DNA from: an uncultured Alistipes sp.
GTDB taxonomy: Bacteria > Bacteroidota > Bacteroidia > Bacteroidales > Rikenellaceae
Assembly: GCA_900769445.1 (NCBI GenBank)
Contig: CAAGGR010000025.1
Location: forward strand, 1 to 64,000
Direction: 5' to 3'
Length of the DNA: 64,000 nucleotides
Positions within the stretch are counted from its first letter, which is position 1. Every line of letters begins with the position of its first letter. The translations under genes and the position numbers were made by a program. Shown piece by piece: positions 41,674 to 49,637 of the stretch. The notes below the pieces were generated by a model. It saw only the letters and a program-made list of their open reading frames with translations. It searched no databases and was not told where the DNA came from.

Positions 41674-42705
41674 ATGATATACTTTAACTCCGATTATACC
41701 GCAGGGGCGCATAAAGAGGTCTTAGATGCCATTACGCGCACCAACTATGAGCATACCGTAGGTTATGGCCTTGATACATATTCTGCTGAGGCGAAGGCTC
41801 TTATACGCGAAGCAGTAGGGTGTAGCGATGCTGAGGTTATCTTCCTTGTTGGTGGCACACAGACAAACGCCACAGCTATAGATGGTATCCTTGCGCGCCA
41901 CGAAGGGGTGCTTGCTGCTGATAGTGGTCATATCGCAGTCCACGAGTCTGGGGCTATAGAGGCCTCAGGTCATAAGGTCTTGACCCTGCCAGGGTATGAG
42001 GGTAAGGTTAAGGCTGAGGATGTAGATAGATATATTACCGACTTCTATCGCGACGAGACCTATCAGCATATGGTTGCCCCTGGAATGCTCTATATATCTC
42101 AACCTACGGAGTATGGCACGATATATTCGCTTGCGGAGTTGGAGGAACTTAGTGTGGTGTGCCACAGGCATAATATTCCGCTCTACATCGATGGCGCGCG
42201 TATGGGGTATGCTCTTATGGCTGAGGGGGCAGATTTTACGTTGAGGGATATTGCACGCCTTGCCGATGTCTTCTATATCGGAGGTACAAAGTGTGGCGCG
42301 CTCTTTGGTGAGGCGTTGGTTGTAACCAATCGCACACTTCTTAAGAATCTATTTCCGCTTGTAAAGCAGCATGGCGCACTACTTGCTAAGGGGCGTTTGT
42401 TAGGTCTTCAATTTGGTGCGCTATTTCGCGAAAATTTGTATGAGCGTATCTGTGGTAGTGCTGTAGGCTTGGCACTACGCCTACGCGAAATTATGCGCAA
42501 GGCAGGCTATGAGGTTGTTATTGAGTCGCCCACAAATCAGCAGTTCTTCCGCTTGCCAAACAGCGTTATCGACACACTTCGCGACTCTGTATCCTTCGAC
42601 TACTGGGGAGCTAGAGGTAAGGAGAGTAGTATCGTTCGCTTTGTAACAAGCTGGGCAACCACTGAGGCGGATATTGATGAATTGGAGAGGATTGTAAATA
42701 AGTAA
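41674..42705 (+). CDS. Low-specificity threonine aldolase-like PLP enzyme
   Basis: The product is 343 aa of the beta-eliminating lyase family. It would cleave L-threonine or allo-threonine to glycine and acetaldehyde. The N-terminus YFNSDYTAGAHKEVLDAI is typical; VGGTQTNATAIDGIL holds the phosphate-binding turn, LYIDGARMGYAL the Asp-Gly-Ala-Arg motif, and YIGGTKCGALFGEAL the PLP-binding Lys (about 203). The ATG fits family alignments, yet it lies 8 nt after a terminator T tract with no evident promoter between. Expression may depend on read-through or on an overlapping promoter. A bidirectional terminator separates it from prs. Confidence 0.92.
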   Translation: MIYFNSDYTAGAHKEVLDAITRTNYEHTVGYGLDTYSAEAKALIREAVGCSDAEVIFLVGGTQTNATAIDGILARHEGVLAADSGHIAVHESGAIEASGHKVLTLPGYEGKVKAEDVDRYITDFYRDETYQHMVAPGMLYISQPTEYGTIYSLAELEELSVVCHRHNIPLYIDGARMGYALMAEGADFTLRDIARLADVFYIGGTKCGALFGEALVVTNRTLLKNLFPLVKQHGALLAKGRLLGLQFGALFRENLYERICGSAVGLALRLREIMRKAGYEVVIESPTNQQFFRLPNSVIDTLRDSVSFDYWGARGKESSIVRFVTSWATTEADIDELERIVNK

Positions 42706-42730
42706 ACCATATACAACTTCTATAAACAAA

Positions 42731-42764
42731 GAGGATGTCCACAAAACTTGTTGGACACCCTCCT
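42731..42764. terminator. Bidirectional terminator between threonine aldolase and prs
   Basis: GAGGATGTCCA with TGGACACCCTC, one mismatch, loop of 10 nt, flanked by A residues on the left and CTT on the right. Confidence 0.8.
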
Positions 42765-42787
42765 TATTTATTCACTTCTATCTTCGA

Positions 42788-43729
42788 TTAGCGGTAGAAG
42801 ATAGATGATATTGACTTGTAGTTGTGTACACGCTCGATAACATCCGCAAAGATTGGAGCTACGCTCAATACTGTGAACTTAGACAAGTCCTCGCCCTCCT
42901 TCAATGGAATAGTATCGGTTGTGATAACCTCCTGAATAGCACTCTCGTTGATGCGGTCGTATGCCTTACCTGAAAGCACTGGGTGGGTAACTGCAGCGCG
43001 AACACTCTTAGCACCCTTATCCATAAGCATATTTGCAGCCATACAGATAGTACCAGCTGTGTCGATCATATCATCCACGATGATAACGTTACGACCCTCG
43101 ACCTCACCGATAGCGGTCATAGAGCCAACAACGTTAGCCTTAGCGCGCTCCTTGTGAGAGATGATGATAGGTGCCTGGAAGTGCTTAGCGTATGATGAAG
43201 CTCGCTTAGCACCACCCATATCTGGTGAAGCGATAGACAAATCTGGAATCTGCAACTTCTGGATGTATGGCACGAAGATACCTGATGCGTATAGAGCATC
43301 CATTGGAAGATCGAAGAAACCCTGAATCTGGTCTGCATGGAGGTCCATAGTCATCACGCGCTGAACACCCGCTGCGATAAGCATATTTGCAACAAGACGA
43401 GCGGTGATAGGCACACGTGGACGATCCTTACGATCCTGACGCGCCCAACCGAAGTATGGGATAACGGCGATAACCTGATGTGCCGAAGCACGACGTGCCG
43501 CATCTGCCATCATCAAAAGCTCCATTAGGTTGTCTGATGGTGGGAATGTAGACTGAATGATAAAGACTGTACAACCACGAATAGACTCGTGGAAGCAAGG
43601 CTGGAACTCTCCGTCGCTAAATTGAAGGACGTCCGAGTCGCCGAGCTTAATGCCATACTCGGCAGCAATCTTCTCAGCGAGGTAACGAGAACCACGACCT
43701 GCGAAGAACTTGATTTTGTGGATCGCCAT
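42788..43729 (-). CDS. prs: Ribose-phosphate pyrophosphokinase
   Basis: This 313-aa enzyme makes PRPP from ribose 5-phosphate and ATP for nucleotide, His and Trp synthesis. The start HKIKFFAGRGSRYLAEKIA is family-like; DLHADQIQGFFDLPMDALYA is the flexible-loop/active-site region (about 130-150), SPDMGGAKRA follows, and VIIVDDMIDTAGTICMAA is the PRPP-binding loop (about 218-235). I chose ATG 43729 because a promoter (43763-43793) places the start site near 43758; the longer frame begins inside it. The length is normal. Cytoplasmic. Confidence 0.97.
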   Translation of the reverse strand: MAIHKIKFFAGRGSRYLAEKIAAEYGIKLGDSDVLQFSDGEFQPCFHESIRGCTVFIIQSTFPPSDNLMELLMMADAARRASAHQVIAVIPYFGWARQDRKDRPRVPITARLVANMLIAAGVQRVMTMDLHADQIQGFFDLPMDALYASGIFVPYIQKLQIPDLSIASPDMGGAKRASSYAKHFQAPIIISHKERAKANVVGSMTAIGEVEGRNVIIVDDMIDTAGTICMAANMLMDKGAKSVRAAVTHPVLSGKAYDRINESAIQEVITTDTIPLKEGEDLSKFTVLSVAPIFADVIERVHNYKSISSIFYR

Positions 43730-43762
43730 AATATAATTTAAGTAAGGTTGTGTAACTTTTGA

Positions 43763-43793
43763 CAAAGTTATATTAAATAAGCTGAATAAGCAA
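43763..43793 (-). promoter_or_regulatory. Promoter of prs
   Basis: Minus strand: TTG (43793-43791), a 20-bp spacer and TAACTTTG (43770-43763). It gives a leader of about 30 nt and decides the start of prs. Confidence 0.75.
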
Positions 43794-43804
43794 CTTTTTC
43801 GTGG

Positions 43805-44413
43805 CTAATTTTCCGAATTATTTGCCAAGCACTCCTCGATAAAGGCGAGAATCTCCTCTCTGCCCGTTCCCTTCTCGCTCGATGATATAAACATCGGAGG
43901 TAGCTCCTCCCACTGCTCCAAAAGGGTCTGTTTGTAGTTCTTGACATTGCGATTAAGCTGTGCCTGAGAGAGTTTGTCCGCCTTAGTGAAGATAATGCCA
44001 AATGGTATACCATTCTCGCCAAGTAGCTCGATAAAGCGGAGGTCTATCTTCTGCGGCTCAAGGCGTGAGTCTACCAACACAAAGAGATAGTGCATCTTCT
44101 CGCACTTAAGCACATAGTCGGTGATAAGCTTCGAGAACTCGCCACGTGTGGACTTAGAGACGCGCGCATAGCCATAGCCTGGAAGGTCTACCAAGTACCA
44201 GCTATCGTTAATAAGGAAGTGGTTGATAAGCTTTGTTTTACCTGGTGTGCCAGACACCTTGGCTAATGAGTTGACGCCCGTAATCATATTTACCAACGAT
44301 GATTTGCCAACGTTACTGCGCCCGATAAAAGCGATATCCTTGAGGCTATCCTTTGGTACTTGAGATATCTTCTCTGAACTGCACTTAAACTTCGCTTTTA
44401 TATTCACGGCCAT
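43805..44413 (-). CDS. engB: Ribosome biogenesis GTP-binding protein EngB/YihA/YsxC
   Basis: This 202-aa GTPase assists assembly of the 50S subunit. The motifs are all visible: G1 GRSNVGKSSLVN (about 31-42), G2 in the KVSGTPGKTKLINHF region, G3 DLPGYGYARVSK (about 78), G4 FTKADKLS (about 147), G5 SSEKGTG (about 177). ATG 44413 gives the usual N-terminus (VNIKAKFKCSSEKISQVP); a longer frame begins inside a -7 box TACTTTTG (44463-44456), and I reject it. It lies next to prs with the same orientation, 75 nt apart. Cytoplasmic. Confidence 0.95.
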   Translation of the reverse strand: MAVNIKAKFKCSSEKISQVPKDSLKDIAFIGRSNVGKSSLVNMITGVNSLAKVSGTPGKTKLINHFLINDSWYLVDLPGYGYARVSKSTRGEFSKLITDYVLKCEKMHYLFVLVDSRLEPQKIDLRFIELLGENGIPFGIIFTKADKLSQAQLNRNVKNYKQTLLEQWEELPPMFISSSEKGTGREEILAFIEECLANNSEN

Positions 44414-44455
44414 ACTCTGCAGGTAGTTCAATAAATTAGTAAATAATATTTTGTG

Positions 44456-44463
44456 CAAAAGTA
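44456..44463 (-). promoter_or_regulatory. -7 box of engB
   Basis: TACTTTTG on the minus strand fits TAnnTTTG, with a leader of about 40 nt before ATG 44413. The AT-rich spacer gives no clear -33. Confidence 0.5.
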
Positions 44464-44485
44464 CAAAAAAAATGAAAAAAATAGC

Positions 44486-44493
44486 TACCTTTG
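44486..44493 (+). promoter_or_regulatory. -7 box of the MazG-like gene
   Basis: TACCTTTG on the plus strand, 35 nt before ATG 44528 and 22 bp from the divergent engB box. Confidence 0.55.
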
Positions 44494-44527
44494 TATACTA
44501 AAATATAGATAATAAATAGATGAAGAT

Positions 44528-44929
44528 ATGAAGAAAGAGTGGAATGATGTGCGCGAGTTTCATGAGAAATTCGGCCATCCTGTGGCTGAGAAGCCAAAGA
44601 TGATAGATAAGAAACGTGCCTTGTCGCGCGCTAAGTGGATGAATGAGGAGGTTGCTGAGTTCCTCATTGCAGATAACATTTACGAGCAGGCAGATGCGAT
44701 GATTGACTTGATGTACTTCGCCCTCGGTACAATGGTAGAGATGGGCTTGGAGGCAGACGAGCTATTTGAGATTGTGCAGCAGGCAAATATGGCAAAGCTA
44801 TGGCCTGATGGCAAGCCACACTACAACCCTAAGGATGGTAAGGTTATAAAGCCTGATACTTGGGAGGATCCTGCGCCAAAGATTAAGGCTTATATCGACT
44901 CGGTTATTGCTGCTAAGAGCAGAGAGTAA
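44528..44929 (+). CDS. MazG-like/phosphoribosyl-ATP pyrophosphohydrolase-like nucleotide pyrophosphohydrolase
   Basis: The product is 133 aa and all-alpha. The metal-binding motif of the MazG/HisE superfamily is visible: WMNEEVAEFLIADN (EExxE-type, about 38-50) and QADAMIDLMYFALGTMVE (ExxD-type, about 56-74). EIVQQANMAKLWPDGKPHYNPKDGKVIKP is typical of the Bacteroidota/phage branch that hydrolyses (d)NTPs to (d)NMP and PPi. The context (prs, engB) suggests housekeeping or nucleotide-pool cleaning. HisE is unlikely because no his genes are near. It has its own promoter. Confidence 0.85.
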   Translation: MKKEWNDVREFHEKFGHPVAEKPKMIDKKRALSRAKWMNEEVAEFLIADNIYEQADAMIDLMYFALGTMVEMGLEADELFEIVQQANMAKLWPDGKPHYNPKDGKVIKPDTWEDPAPKIKAYIDSVIAAKSRE

Positions 44930-44971
44930 GAGTCTTGGGTAGAATATGTAGAATGTAAAAAAATAGAAGTT

Positions 44972-46060
44972 ATGAAACTTAGTAGATTAGCAAGTTTAAT
45001 GGTTGCATTGCCATTGCTATTTATGGCATGTACAGATAATGGTGATACAGAGCCACAGAAGCCAAATAATGACCAAACTGAGAATCCAGGAGACCAGCCA
45101 GGAGATCAGCCAGGAGATCAGCCAGGAGACCAGCCAGGAGATCAGCCAGGAGATCAGCCAGGAGAGGATAATCCTGTAGTGGAGGATGTGGAGTTTGAGG
45201 CATTAGACTTTGTTGGCGTATATCACGGTAGCATAGAGACTACGGGTGCTGGCCTTTATAATATAATGTTGTCGGATAATGGCTTGAATGGCAACGAGAT
45301 AAAGGTAAACTCTACCTACTACTCTCTCGATATCTATGCCGAGCCATACGATGGCGAGAATACTGGTTATGTGCAACTTCCAGAGGGTACATACACATTA
45401 GACTTGAACGATACTGGTGCTTTGGGAACGATATCATACAAGGAGTCGGTATATCTCAAGACATCGGATACCGCCATTGAGGCATCTAACCTCTTCAGCG
45501 AGGCGACACTTGTGGTTACAGCAACCGATATAACACTCACAGCCACCATCGCGGATGTTAAGCATATTGTGACATTCGAGGGTCAGGCTCTTGTGCTTGA
45601 CAAGCGTCCAGAGCCAATGGAGGATGTGGAGTTGGAGGCGTTGTACTCGTGGGCATACTACTATAGCGACAACTATAGCAAGGGCGTGTCGGACAACTTC
45701 TACCTATACATTAGCGATATCGATAACGAATATAATCTATTGCCTAATGCCAAGTACTATCGTTTGGACTTGTATAGCGAGATAATCGATTTGTCGTATG
45801 GTCTTGAGGTGCCATATGGTACTTATACGGTTGATGCAAGTAACTCGAGAACACCTAATACTATTGCGATGTCTGATTCGTCATATGTGGCAGCAAATCA
45901 GTATGGTAATGGCTTTGATGCTGAGGCGTCAATCACTGCTGGTACAGTTACAATAGATGAAAATGGTATCACAGCCGAACTAATAGTAGGTGGTGCAAAG
46001 CATAAGTTGACCTATAAGGGATGTATCTTTGTGGAGGACTTCTCTCATAGTGGTTTTTAA
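44972..46060 (+). CDS. Surface lipoprotein with a GDQP repeat stalk and two homologous beta domains
   Basis: The product is 362 aa. The lipobox is LPLLFMACTDNG (Cys about 17). Residues 39-62 are six GDQP units (PGDQPGDQPGD...) encoded by 12-bp direct repeats at about 45086-45157, forming a Pro-rich stalk. Two related beta domains follow: about 72-205 (FEALDFVGVYHGSI, EVKHIVTFEG-like end AHIVTFEGQALVL) and about 213-358 (VELEALYSWAYYYSDN, KHKLTYKGCIFVED). Each has an LPN/LP-EGTY-TLD strand pair. No enzyme motif is seen. Probably displayed on the surface; the function is unknown. Confidence 0.75.
   Translation: MKLSRLASLMVALPLLFMACTDNGDTEPQKPNNDQTENPGDQPGDQPGDQPGDQPGDQPGDQPGEDNPVVEDVEFEALDFVGVYHGSIETTGAGLYNIMLSDNGLNGNEIKVNSTYYSLDIYAEPYDGENTGYVQLPEGTYTLDLNDTGALGTISYKESVYLKTSDTAIEASNLFSEATLVVTATDITLTATIADVKHIVTFEGQALVLDKRPEPMEDVELEALYSWAYYYSDNYSKGVSDNFYLYISDIDNEYNLLPNAKYYRLDLYSEIIDLSYGLEVPYGTYTVDASNSRTPNTIAMSDSSYVAANQYGNGFDAEASITAGTVTIDENGITAELIVGGAKHKLTYKGCIFVEDFSHSGF
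45086..45157 (+). repeat. 12-bp tandem repeat (six units) in coding sequence
   Basis: CCAGGAGATCAG or CCAGGAGACCAG repeated six times. The unit is a multiple of three, so copy-number change lengthens or shortens the stalk without a frameshift. Not a CRISPR array: there are no spacers. Confidence 0.9.
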
Positions 46061-46082
46061 CGTAGTAAAGAAGAGATAATTT

Positions 46083-46151
46083 ATGAAGCGAGGTCTTTTA
46101 GTGAGTCTGTATACGTTGCTTATCGCGCTTCTTGGTTTTAGTGCTTGTTAG
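46083..46151 (+). pseudogene. Remnant lipoprotein gene, stopped immediately after the lipobox Cys
   Basis: An ATG at 46083 opens 22 codons that encode only a lipoprotein signal peptide, KRGLLVSLYTLLIALLGFSAC, then TAG. The reading frame continues open afterwards without similarity. The signal resembles the N-terminus of the radical-SAM-associated putative lipoproteins of Bacteroidales (pattern MK..L...YT.L.ALLGFSAC). It is either a beheaded gene or a mini-peptide. It lies between two lipoprotein genes. Confidence 0.5.
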
Positions 46152-46212
46152 CGTGGTGGCGAGGATGTTAAGCATAGCAACATCAGTTTGTTTTATACGA
46201 TAATATTTAGAT

Positions 46213-47301
46213 ATGAGAAGAGTACTATTTGCACTTTTTGCATCGCTCCTATTCTCGGGATGTAGTAATGAGGAGCATGGTGAATACTATCCAGATATCA
46301 GTACTCGCGAGCTTCACTATATCTCGCGCAGTGGTAATATTGTGGAGTTTAGCGATGACTCGTTTGATGCTCCTATAATCTCGAATACATACGAAAATGG
46401 CAAGGGCGTTGTGCGCTTTGCGTCATCACTTCGAAGTATTGGCCTCTTGGGTGATGTGGATATCACCTCTATTACCATCCCTGAGACCGTTAAGATGTTC
46501 GATGGCAATCCATTTAAGTATTGTACAAATTTGGCACGCTTTATCAGTACCTATGCTACTTCGGATGGCTACGCCCTTGTTTGTGATAATGAGTTAATAG
46601 CCCTTGCGCGCAACTATCGAGCAGAGACCTATAAGATTCCATATGGTGTTAAGAGTATCGGCAATAGCGCGTTCTACGGTAGCGTGATAAAGAGCGTGGA
46701 GATTCCTAATAGCGTTGCTAAAATTAGCGATGAGGCCTTCTATGGCTGTAAGAAGTTGCAGGAGTTGGTACTTCCTGAGCGCCTTGAGGAACTTGGTCGC
46801 GAGGTGTGCGTGGATTGTATCAACCTTAAGTCTGTTACATTGCCACGCAATGCTGCTATTAGCGAGGATTTCGCAGGTTTTGTAGGTTGCTACAATCTTG
46901 AGAGCTTTAGTGGTGATAATACCTCAGCTGATGGCAGATGTCTTATTGTAAATAAGCGTATCTATGCCTTTGCGCCTGCTAATGTGCAGGAGTATGCCAT
47001 CTCTGGTGATGTTACTGCTATTGCAGATCGTAGCTTCGCTAAATGCGATAGATTGACTAAGGTAACCATCCCATCATCGGTGGTGTCGTTGGGTAGCGGT
47101 GCTTTCTATAACTGCTCAAGCCTTGCAGAGATATACCTTGAGCCTACCACACCTCCAACTATTAAGCAAGGTGCAGGCAGTATCGACCCATTCGAGAATC
47201 TACCATTGAACTATACTCTATATGTCCCATCATCAAGCTATGCTAAGTATACAAGCGATACCGACTGGTCACGCTATATGGAGCATATTAAGAAGTATTA
47301 A
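46213..47301 (+). CDS. BspA-like leucine-rich-repeat lipoprotein
   Basis: The product is 362 aa. The lipobox is ASLLFSGCSNEE (Cys about 16). LRR_5 (BspA) repeats are visible through most of the protein: VDITSITIPETVKMFDGNPF, KSIGNSAFYGSVIKSVEIPN, ISDEAFYGCKKLQELVLPE, VTAIADRSFAKCDRLTKVTI, and VSLGSGAFYNCSSLAEIYLEP. The C-terminus YTLYVPSSSYAKYTSDTDWS is typical of this family's last repeat. Such proteins act in adhesion and protein binding at the surface in oral and gut Bacteroidales. A strong terminator follows. Confidence 0.88.
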   Translation: MRRVLFALFASLLFSGCSNEEHGEYYPDISTRELHYISRSGNIVEFSDDSFDAPIISNTYENGKGVVRFASSLRSIGLLGDVDITSITIPETVKMFDGNPFKYCTNLARFISTYATSDGYALVCDNELIALARNYRAETYKIPYGVKSIGNSAFYGSVIKSVEIPNSVAKISDEAFYGCKKLQELVLPERLEELGREVCVDCINLKSVTLPRNAAISEDFAGFVGCYNLESFSGDNTSADGRCLIVNKRIYAFAPANVQEYAISGDVTAIADRSFAKCDRLTKVTIPSSVVSLGSGAFYNCSSLAEIYLEPTTPPTIKQGAGSIDPFENLPLNYTLYVPSSSYAKYTSDTDWSRYMEHIKKY

Positions 47302-47341
47302 TATATAGAAACCATCGATATCGATTGTCGTGTTCTATACA

Positions 47342-47384
47342 GAGCATCCCCAAAAGTTCGCCAACTTTTGGGGATGCTTTATTT
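47342..47384 (+). terminator. Terminator of the BspA-like gene
   Basis: GAGCATCCCCAAAAGTT with AACTTTTGGGGATGC, at least 15 bp, loop CGCC, followed by TTTATTT. Confidence 0.92.
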
Positions 47385-47440
47385 ACGATAATCCAAGCAG
47401 GATTGAATTTATATTTTAAACAAGTCGATTTTTCTATCGG

Positions 47441-47552
47441 CTCAACCCGCTCTTAAGTGAGAAGCGCCGACGTGCTGAGATATGGATAATGTTGTATGAG
47501 AGTATCGCGCTAGCGATAAATATTAGATGTAGGAGTTGTGATGCTCGCATCA
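47441..47552. repeat. 112-bp direct repeat, unit 1
   Basis: Identical to unit 2 (47657-47768) except for three substitutions, one of them in the loop of hairpin TATCGC-GCTA-GCGATA. It also contains GATGCTCGCATC. No credible gene is encoded. Confidence 0.88.
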
Positions 47553-47656
47553 GGTAGCACCCCCACAATTTAATGCTCAGGGGCTCGAACTGCGAAGCAG
47601 TAGAGATGATACCTTATAGCGCAGGGCTATGCCCGAGCAATAAAATCAATTATCAT
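47553..47656. other. Spacer between the two 112-bp repeats
   Basis: Non-coding; contains small hairpins ACTGCGAAGCAGT and GGGCTATGCCC-type motifs. A 66-aa ORF overlapping it and unit 2 is a by-product of the repeat. Confidence 0.5.
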
Positions 47657-47768
47657 CTCAACCCGCTCTTAAGTGAGAAGCGCCGACGTGTTGAGATATG
47701 GATAATGTTGTATGAGAGTATCGCGTTAGCGATAAATATTAGATGTAGGAGTTATGATGCTCGCATCA
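47657..47768. repeat. 112-bp direct repeat, unit 2
   Basis: Second unit, 216 bp after the first by start coordinate. The CT/TT change in the loop of the TATCGC hairpin keeps the stem intact. Positions 47769-47837 are non-coding. Confidence 0.88.
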
Positions 47769-47837
47769 AATAACGCCTACCTCTAATATTTAACCCATCG
47801 TAGATGGTTCACATACAACATTATAAGCCATATAAAC

Positions 47838-47867
47838 AAAAAAAACAGCAGTCGAAAAGACTGCTGC
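47838..47867 (-). terminator. Terminator of tRNA-Lys
   Basis: Minus strand: GCAGCAGTC with GACTGCTG, loop TTTTC, then eight T. Confidence 0.92.
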
Positions 47868-47870
47868 AAC

Positions 47871-47946
47871 TGGTGAATCCGCCGGGGCTCGAACCCGGGA
47901 CCCCAACATTAAAAGTGTTGTGCTCTACCTGCTGAGCTACGGATTC
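47871..47946 (-). tRNA. tRNA-Lys (anticodon TTT)
   Basis: Minus strand: acceptor GAATCCG with CGGATTC, anticodon stem CAACA/TGTTG with loop CTTTTAA giving TTT, T loop GTTCGAGCC, and encoded CCA. No inverted copy of its 3' end follows the terminator, unlike tRNA-Pro and tRNA-fMet. Confidence 0.97.
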
Positions 47947-47974
47947 TCCAAATGCTAATACCCATTAGCGGGTG

Positions 47975-48005
47975 CAAAGATAAGCATTATTTTTAGATTA
48001 CCAAA
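47975..48005 (-). promoter_or_regulatory. Promoter of tRNA-Lys
   Basis: Minus strand: TTTG (48005-48002), a 19-bp spacer and TATCTTTG (47982-47975), an exact consensus match. Confidence 0.8.
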
Positions 48006-48071
48006 ATAGTGGGGATGAAATATTTTTGTATCTTTACGAAAAATTAGATTAACATATAGATAATCCTATAT

Positions 48072-49004
48072 ATGGATCAGCCCAAGATTGAACGCCTGCT
48101 GAGGCTTATGAAGCTGATGACAGGCAATGTGAACTATACCGTGAGCGACCTTGCCGAGAGGTTGGACACCTCATATCGTTCGATATATCGTTATATCGAG
48201 ACCTTCAAGGATGCAGGCTTTGTGGTGCAGAAGTTAGATGGTGGTGTCTACAAACTTGGCAAGGAGAGTCCGCAGTTTAAGGATATATCGCAGCTTGTCC
48301 ATTTCACCGACGAGGAGGCGCATATTGTAAACCAACTTATTGAGGGTCTTGATGATACGAATGTGCTTAAGCAGAACCTGCGCAAGAAGCTCTGTTCGGT
48401 ATATAATTGTACATCTATGGCTTCGAGTGTTGTGCGCGGTGCTAATGCCTCAAATGTAAATTGCTTGGTGGATGCTATTGAGCGTCGCTGTCAGGTGGTG
48501 TTGCACGACTATGCCTCGTCGCATACGGGCAACCGTCGCGATAGGGTAGTTGAGCCTTTTGGCTTTACCACGAACTATGTTCAGGTGTGGTGCTACGAGC
48601 CTGAGAGCGGTATGAATAAGCTCTTCAAAACCTCGCGTATTGGCTCTGTGGAGGTGTTGGATATGGAGTGGCAATACGCAGATAAGCATCAGGAGGGCTA
48701 TATCGATATCTTTCGTATGACGGGCTTTGAGCAGCTGGATGTTAAGCTACGCCTCGGTATGCTCTCGCGCAACCTGCTTATCGAGGAGTACCCACTCTCG
48801 GAGCGCGATATTGTGCAGATTGATGACTCATCGTGGCTTCTTGATACCAAGGTCTGCAACTACCGCGGTATAGGTCGTTTTGTTATGGGTCTTATGGATG
48901 ATATTGAGATTGTGGATAGTCCTGATTTTGAGGAGTATATCGGGGAGCAGATGGAGATGATAATAACTAAAACTGAAAAGGGAAAAGTTGTTGAGGGGTT
49001 TTAA
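48072..49004 (+). CDS. WYL-domain transcriptional regulator with N-terminal HTH
   Basis: The product is 310 aa. An HTH_11/DeoR-like helix-turn-helix lies at about 3-60 (ERLLRLMKLMTGNVNY, VSDLAERLDTSYRSIYRYIE). The WYL-containing domain spans about 130-230, though the WYL triplet itself reads VWCYEPE (about 176), and the WCX C-terminal domain follows. Such proteins often sense ligands or single-stranded DNA and repress neighbouring or distant genes; no target is evident here because both neighbours are core or unrelated. A weak -7 box TATCTTTA is at 48029-48036. A hairpin terminator follows at 49072-49090. Confidence 0.87.
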   Translation: MDQPKIERLLRLMKLMTGNVNYTVSDLAERLDTSYRSIYRYIETFKDAGFVVQKLDGGVYKLGKESPQFKDISQLVHFTDEEAHIVNQLIEGLDDTNVLKQNLRKKLCSVYNCTSMASSVVRGANASNVNCLVDAIERRCQVVLHDYASSHTGNRRDRVVEPFGFTTNYVQVWCYEPESGMNKLFKTSRIGSVEVLDMEWQYADKHQEGYIDIFRMTGFEQLDVKLRLGMLSRNLLIEEYPLSERDIVQIDDSSWLLDTKVCNYRGIGRFVMGLMDDIEIVDSPDFEEYIGEQMEMIITKTEKGKVVEGF

Positions 49005-49071
49005 GGGAGATTAAGGGTTGTTAAGGGTAAGGAAATAATGAGTAGTGAGTAATTAGGAATTAGTAATAGTT

Positions 49072-49090
49072 AAAAGTCTGCGACTTTTTT
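49072..49090 (+). terminator. Terminator of the WYL regulator
   Basis: AAAAGTC with GACTTTT, loop TGC, followed by T. Positions 49091-49277 hold a further hairpin, GGGCAGACTAA (49221-49231) with TTAGTCTGCCC (49240-49250), between convergent genes. No ORF is supported there. Confidence 0.7.
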
Positions 49091-49277
49091 GAGTTTTGAT
49101 ACACTTCTTAAGCTTCCTAATTTCCTATCAATTAAAAGCTTGTGCTGTCGCTCTATAGGAATGAAACTACCCTGAAGGCGAACAAGACAATGGTTAGTTC
49201 TATACTCTATTATATGATTAGGGCAGACTAAGTTGATTTTTAGTCTGCCCCTGTTACTACTATGAAATAGATTGCTA

Positions 49278-49559
49278 CTACTGGCAAGCAGCGCTAAGGT
49301 CAGCGAAGAGACCTGCGAAGCTCTCAGCCATATCACGACGCAATGCAGCGTAGTGCTTTCTTGTGAGTGAGCGGTTCTTAGGCTCTGCAGGGTTGTTAGC
49401 CTTGTGGTAGAGTGCGTTGCGCAACTCAACACCCTTAGACATAAGCTCAACAATCTGCTCCTCCTTGTTTGGCTGTACGAAAATTGCCATGTGGCAATCG
49501 AATGCGAACTCCTCCAAGCGGTAGTCAATCTCCTTCTTCAAAAATCTTAGATTTGCCAT
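49278..49559 (-). CDS. Conserved small helical protein of unknown function
   Basis: The product is 93 aa: ANLRFLKKEIDYRLEEFAFD then VELRNALYHKANNP and HYAALRRDMAESFAGLFADL. It is charged and helical with no membrane segment or signal, so cytoplasmic. Coding is supported by an ideal promoter 30 nt upstream (49591-49622) and by its composition and placement. I recognise it only as a small conserved type of protein seen in Bacteroidales; the function is unknown. An overlapping 152-aa frame in the same region is a shadow. Confidence 0.75.
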   Translation of the reverse strand: MANLRFLKKEIDYRLEEFAFDCHMAIFVQPNKEEQIVELMSKGVELRNALYHKANNPAEPKNRSLTRKHYAALRRDMAESFAGLFADLSAACQ

Positions 49560-49590
49560 AATATTTTGCGTTAAAAAAATTTGCTAAACG

Positions 49591-49622
49591 CAAAGATAAT
49601 ATATTCAAATCGTATTTGCAAA
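49591..49622 (-). promoter_or_regulatory. Promoter of the 93-aa protein gene
   Basis: Minus strand: TTTG (49622-49619), a 20-bp spacer and TATCTTTG (49598-49591). Confidence 0.78.
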
Positions 49623-49637
49623 TAATTATTCAACTTT

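Noticed and set aside
45086..45157. CRISPR-like regular repeat
   Set aside because: The units are 12 bp, adjacent without spacers and in frame within a lipoprotein gene.
47573..47773. 66-aa ORF in the 112-bp repeat region
   Set aside because: It is produced by the duplicated non-coding repeat, with no promoter or domain.
49070..49528. 152-aa ORF on the minus strand overlapping the 93-aa gene
   Set aside because: It is an alternative frame of the 93-aa gene, which has the promoter and start codon; the longer frame has Ser/Thr/Arg-rich shadow composition.
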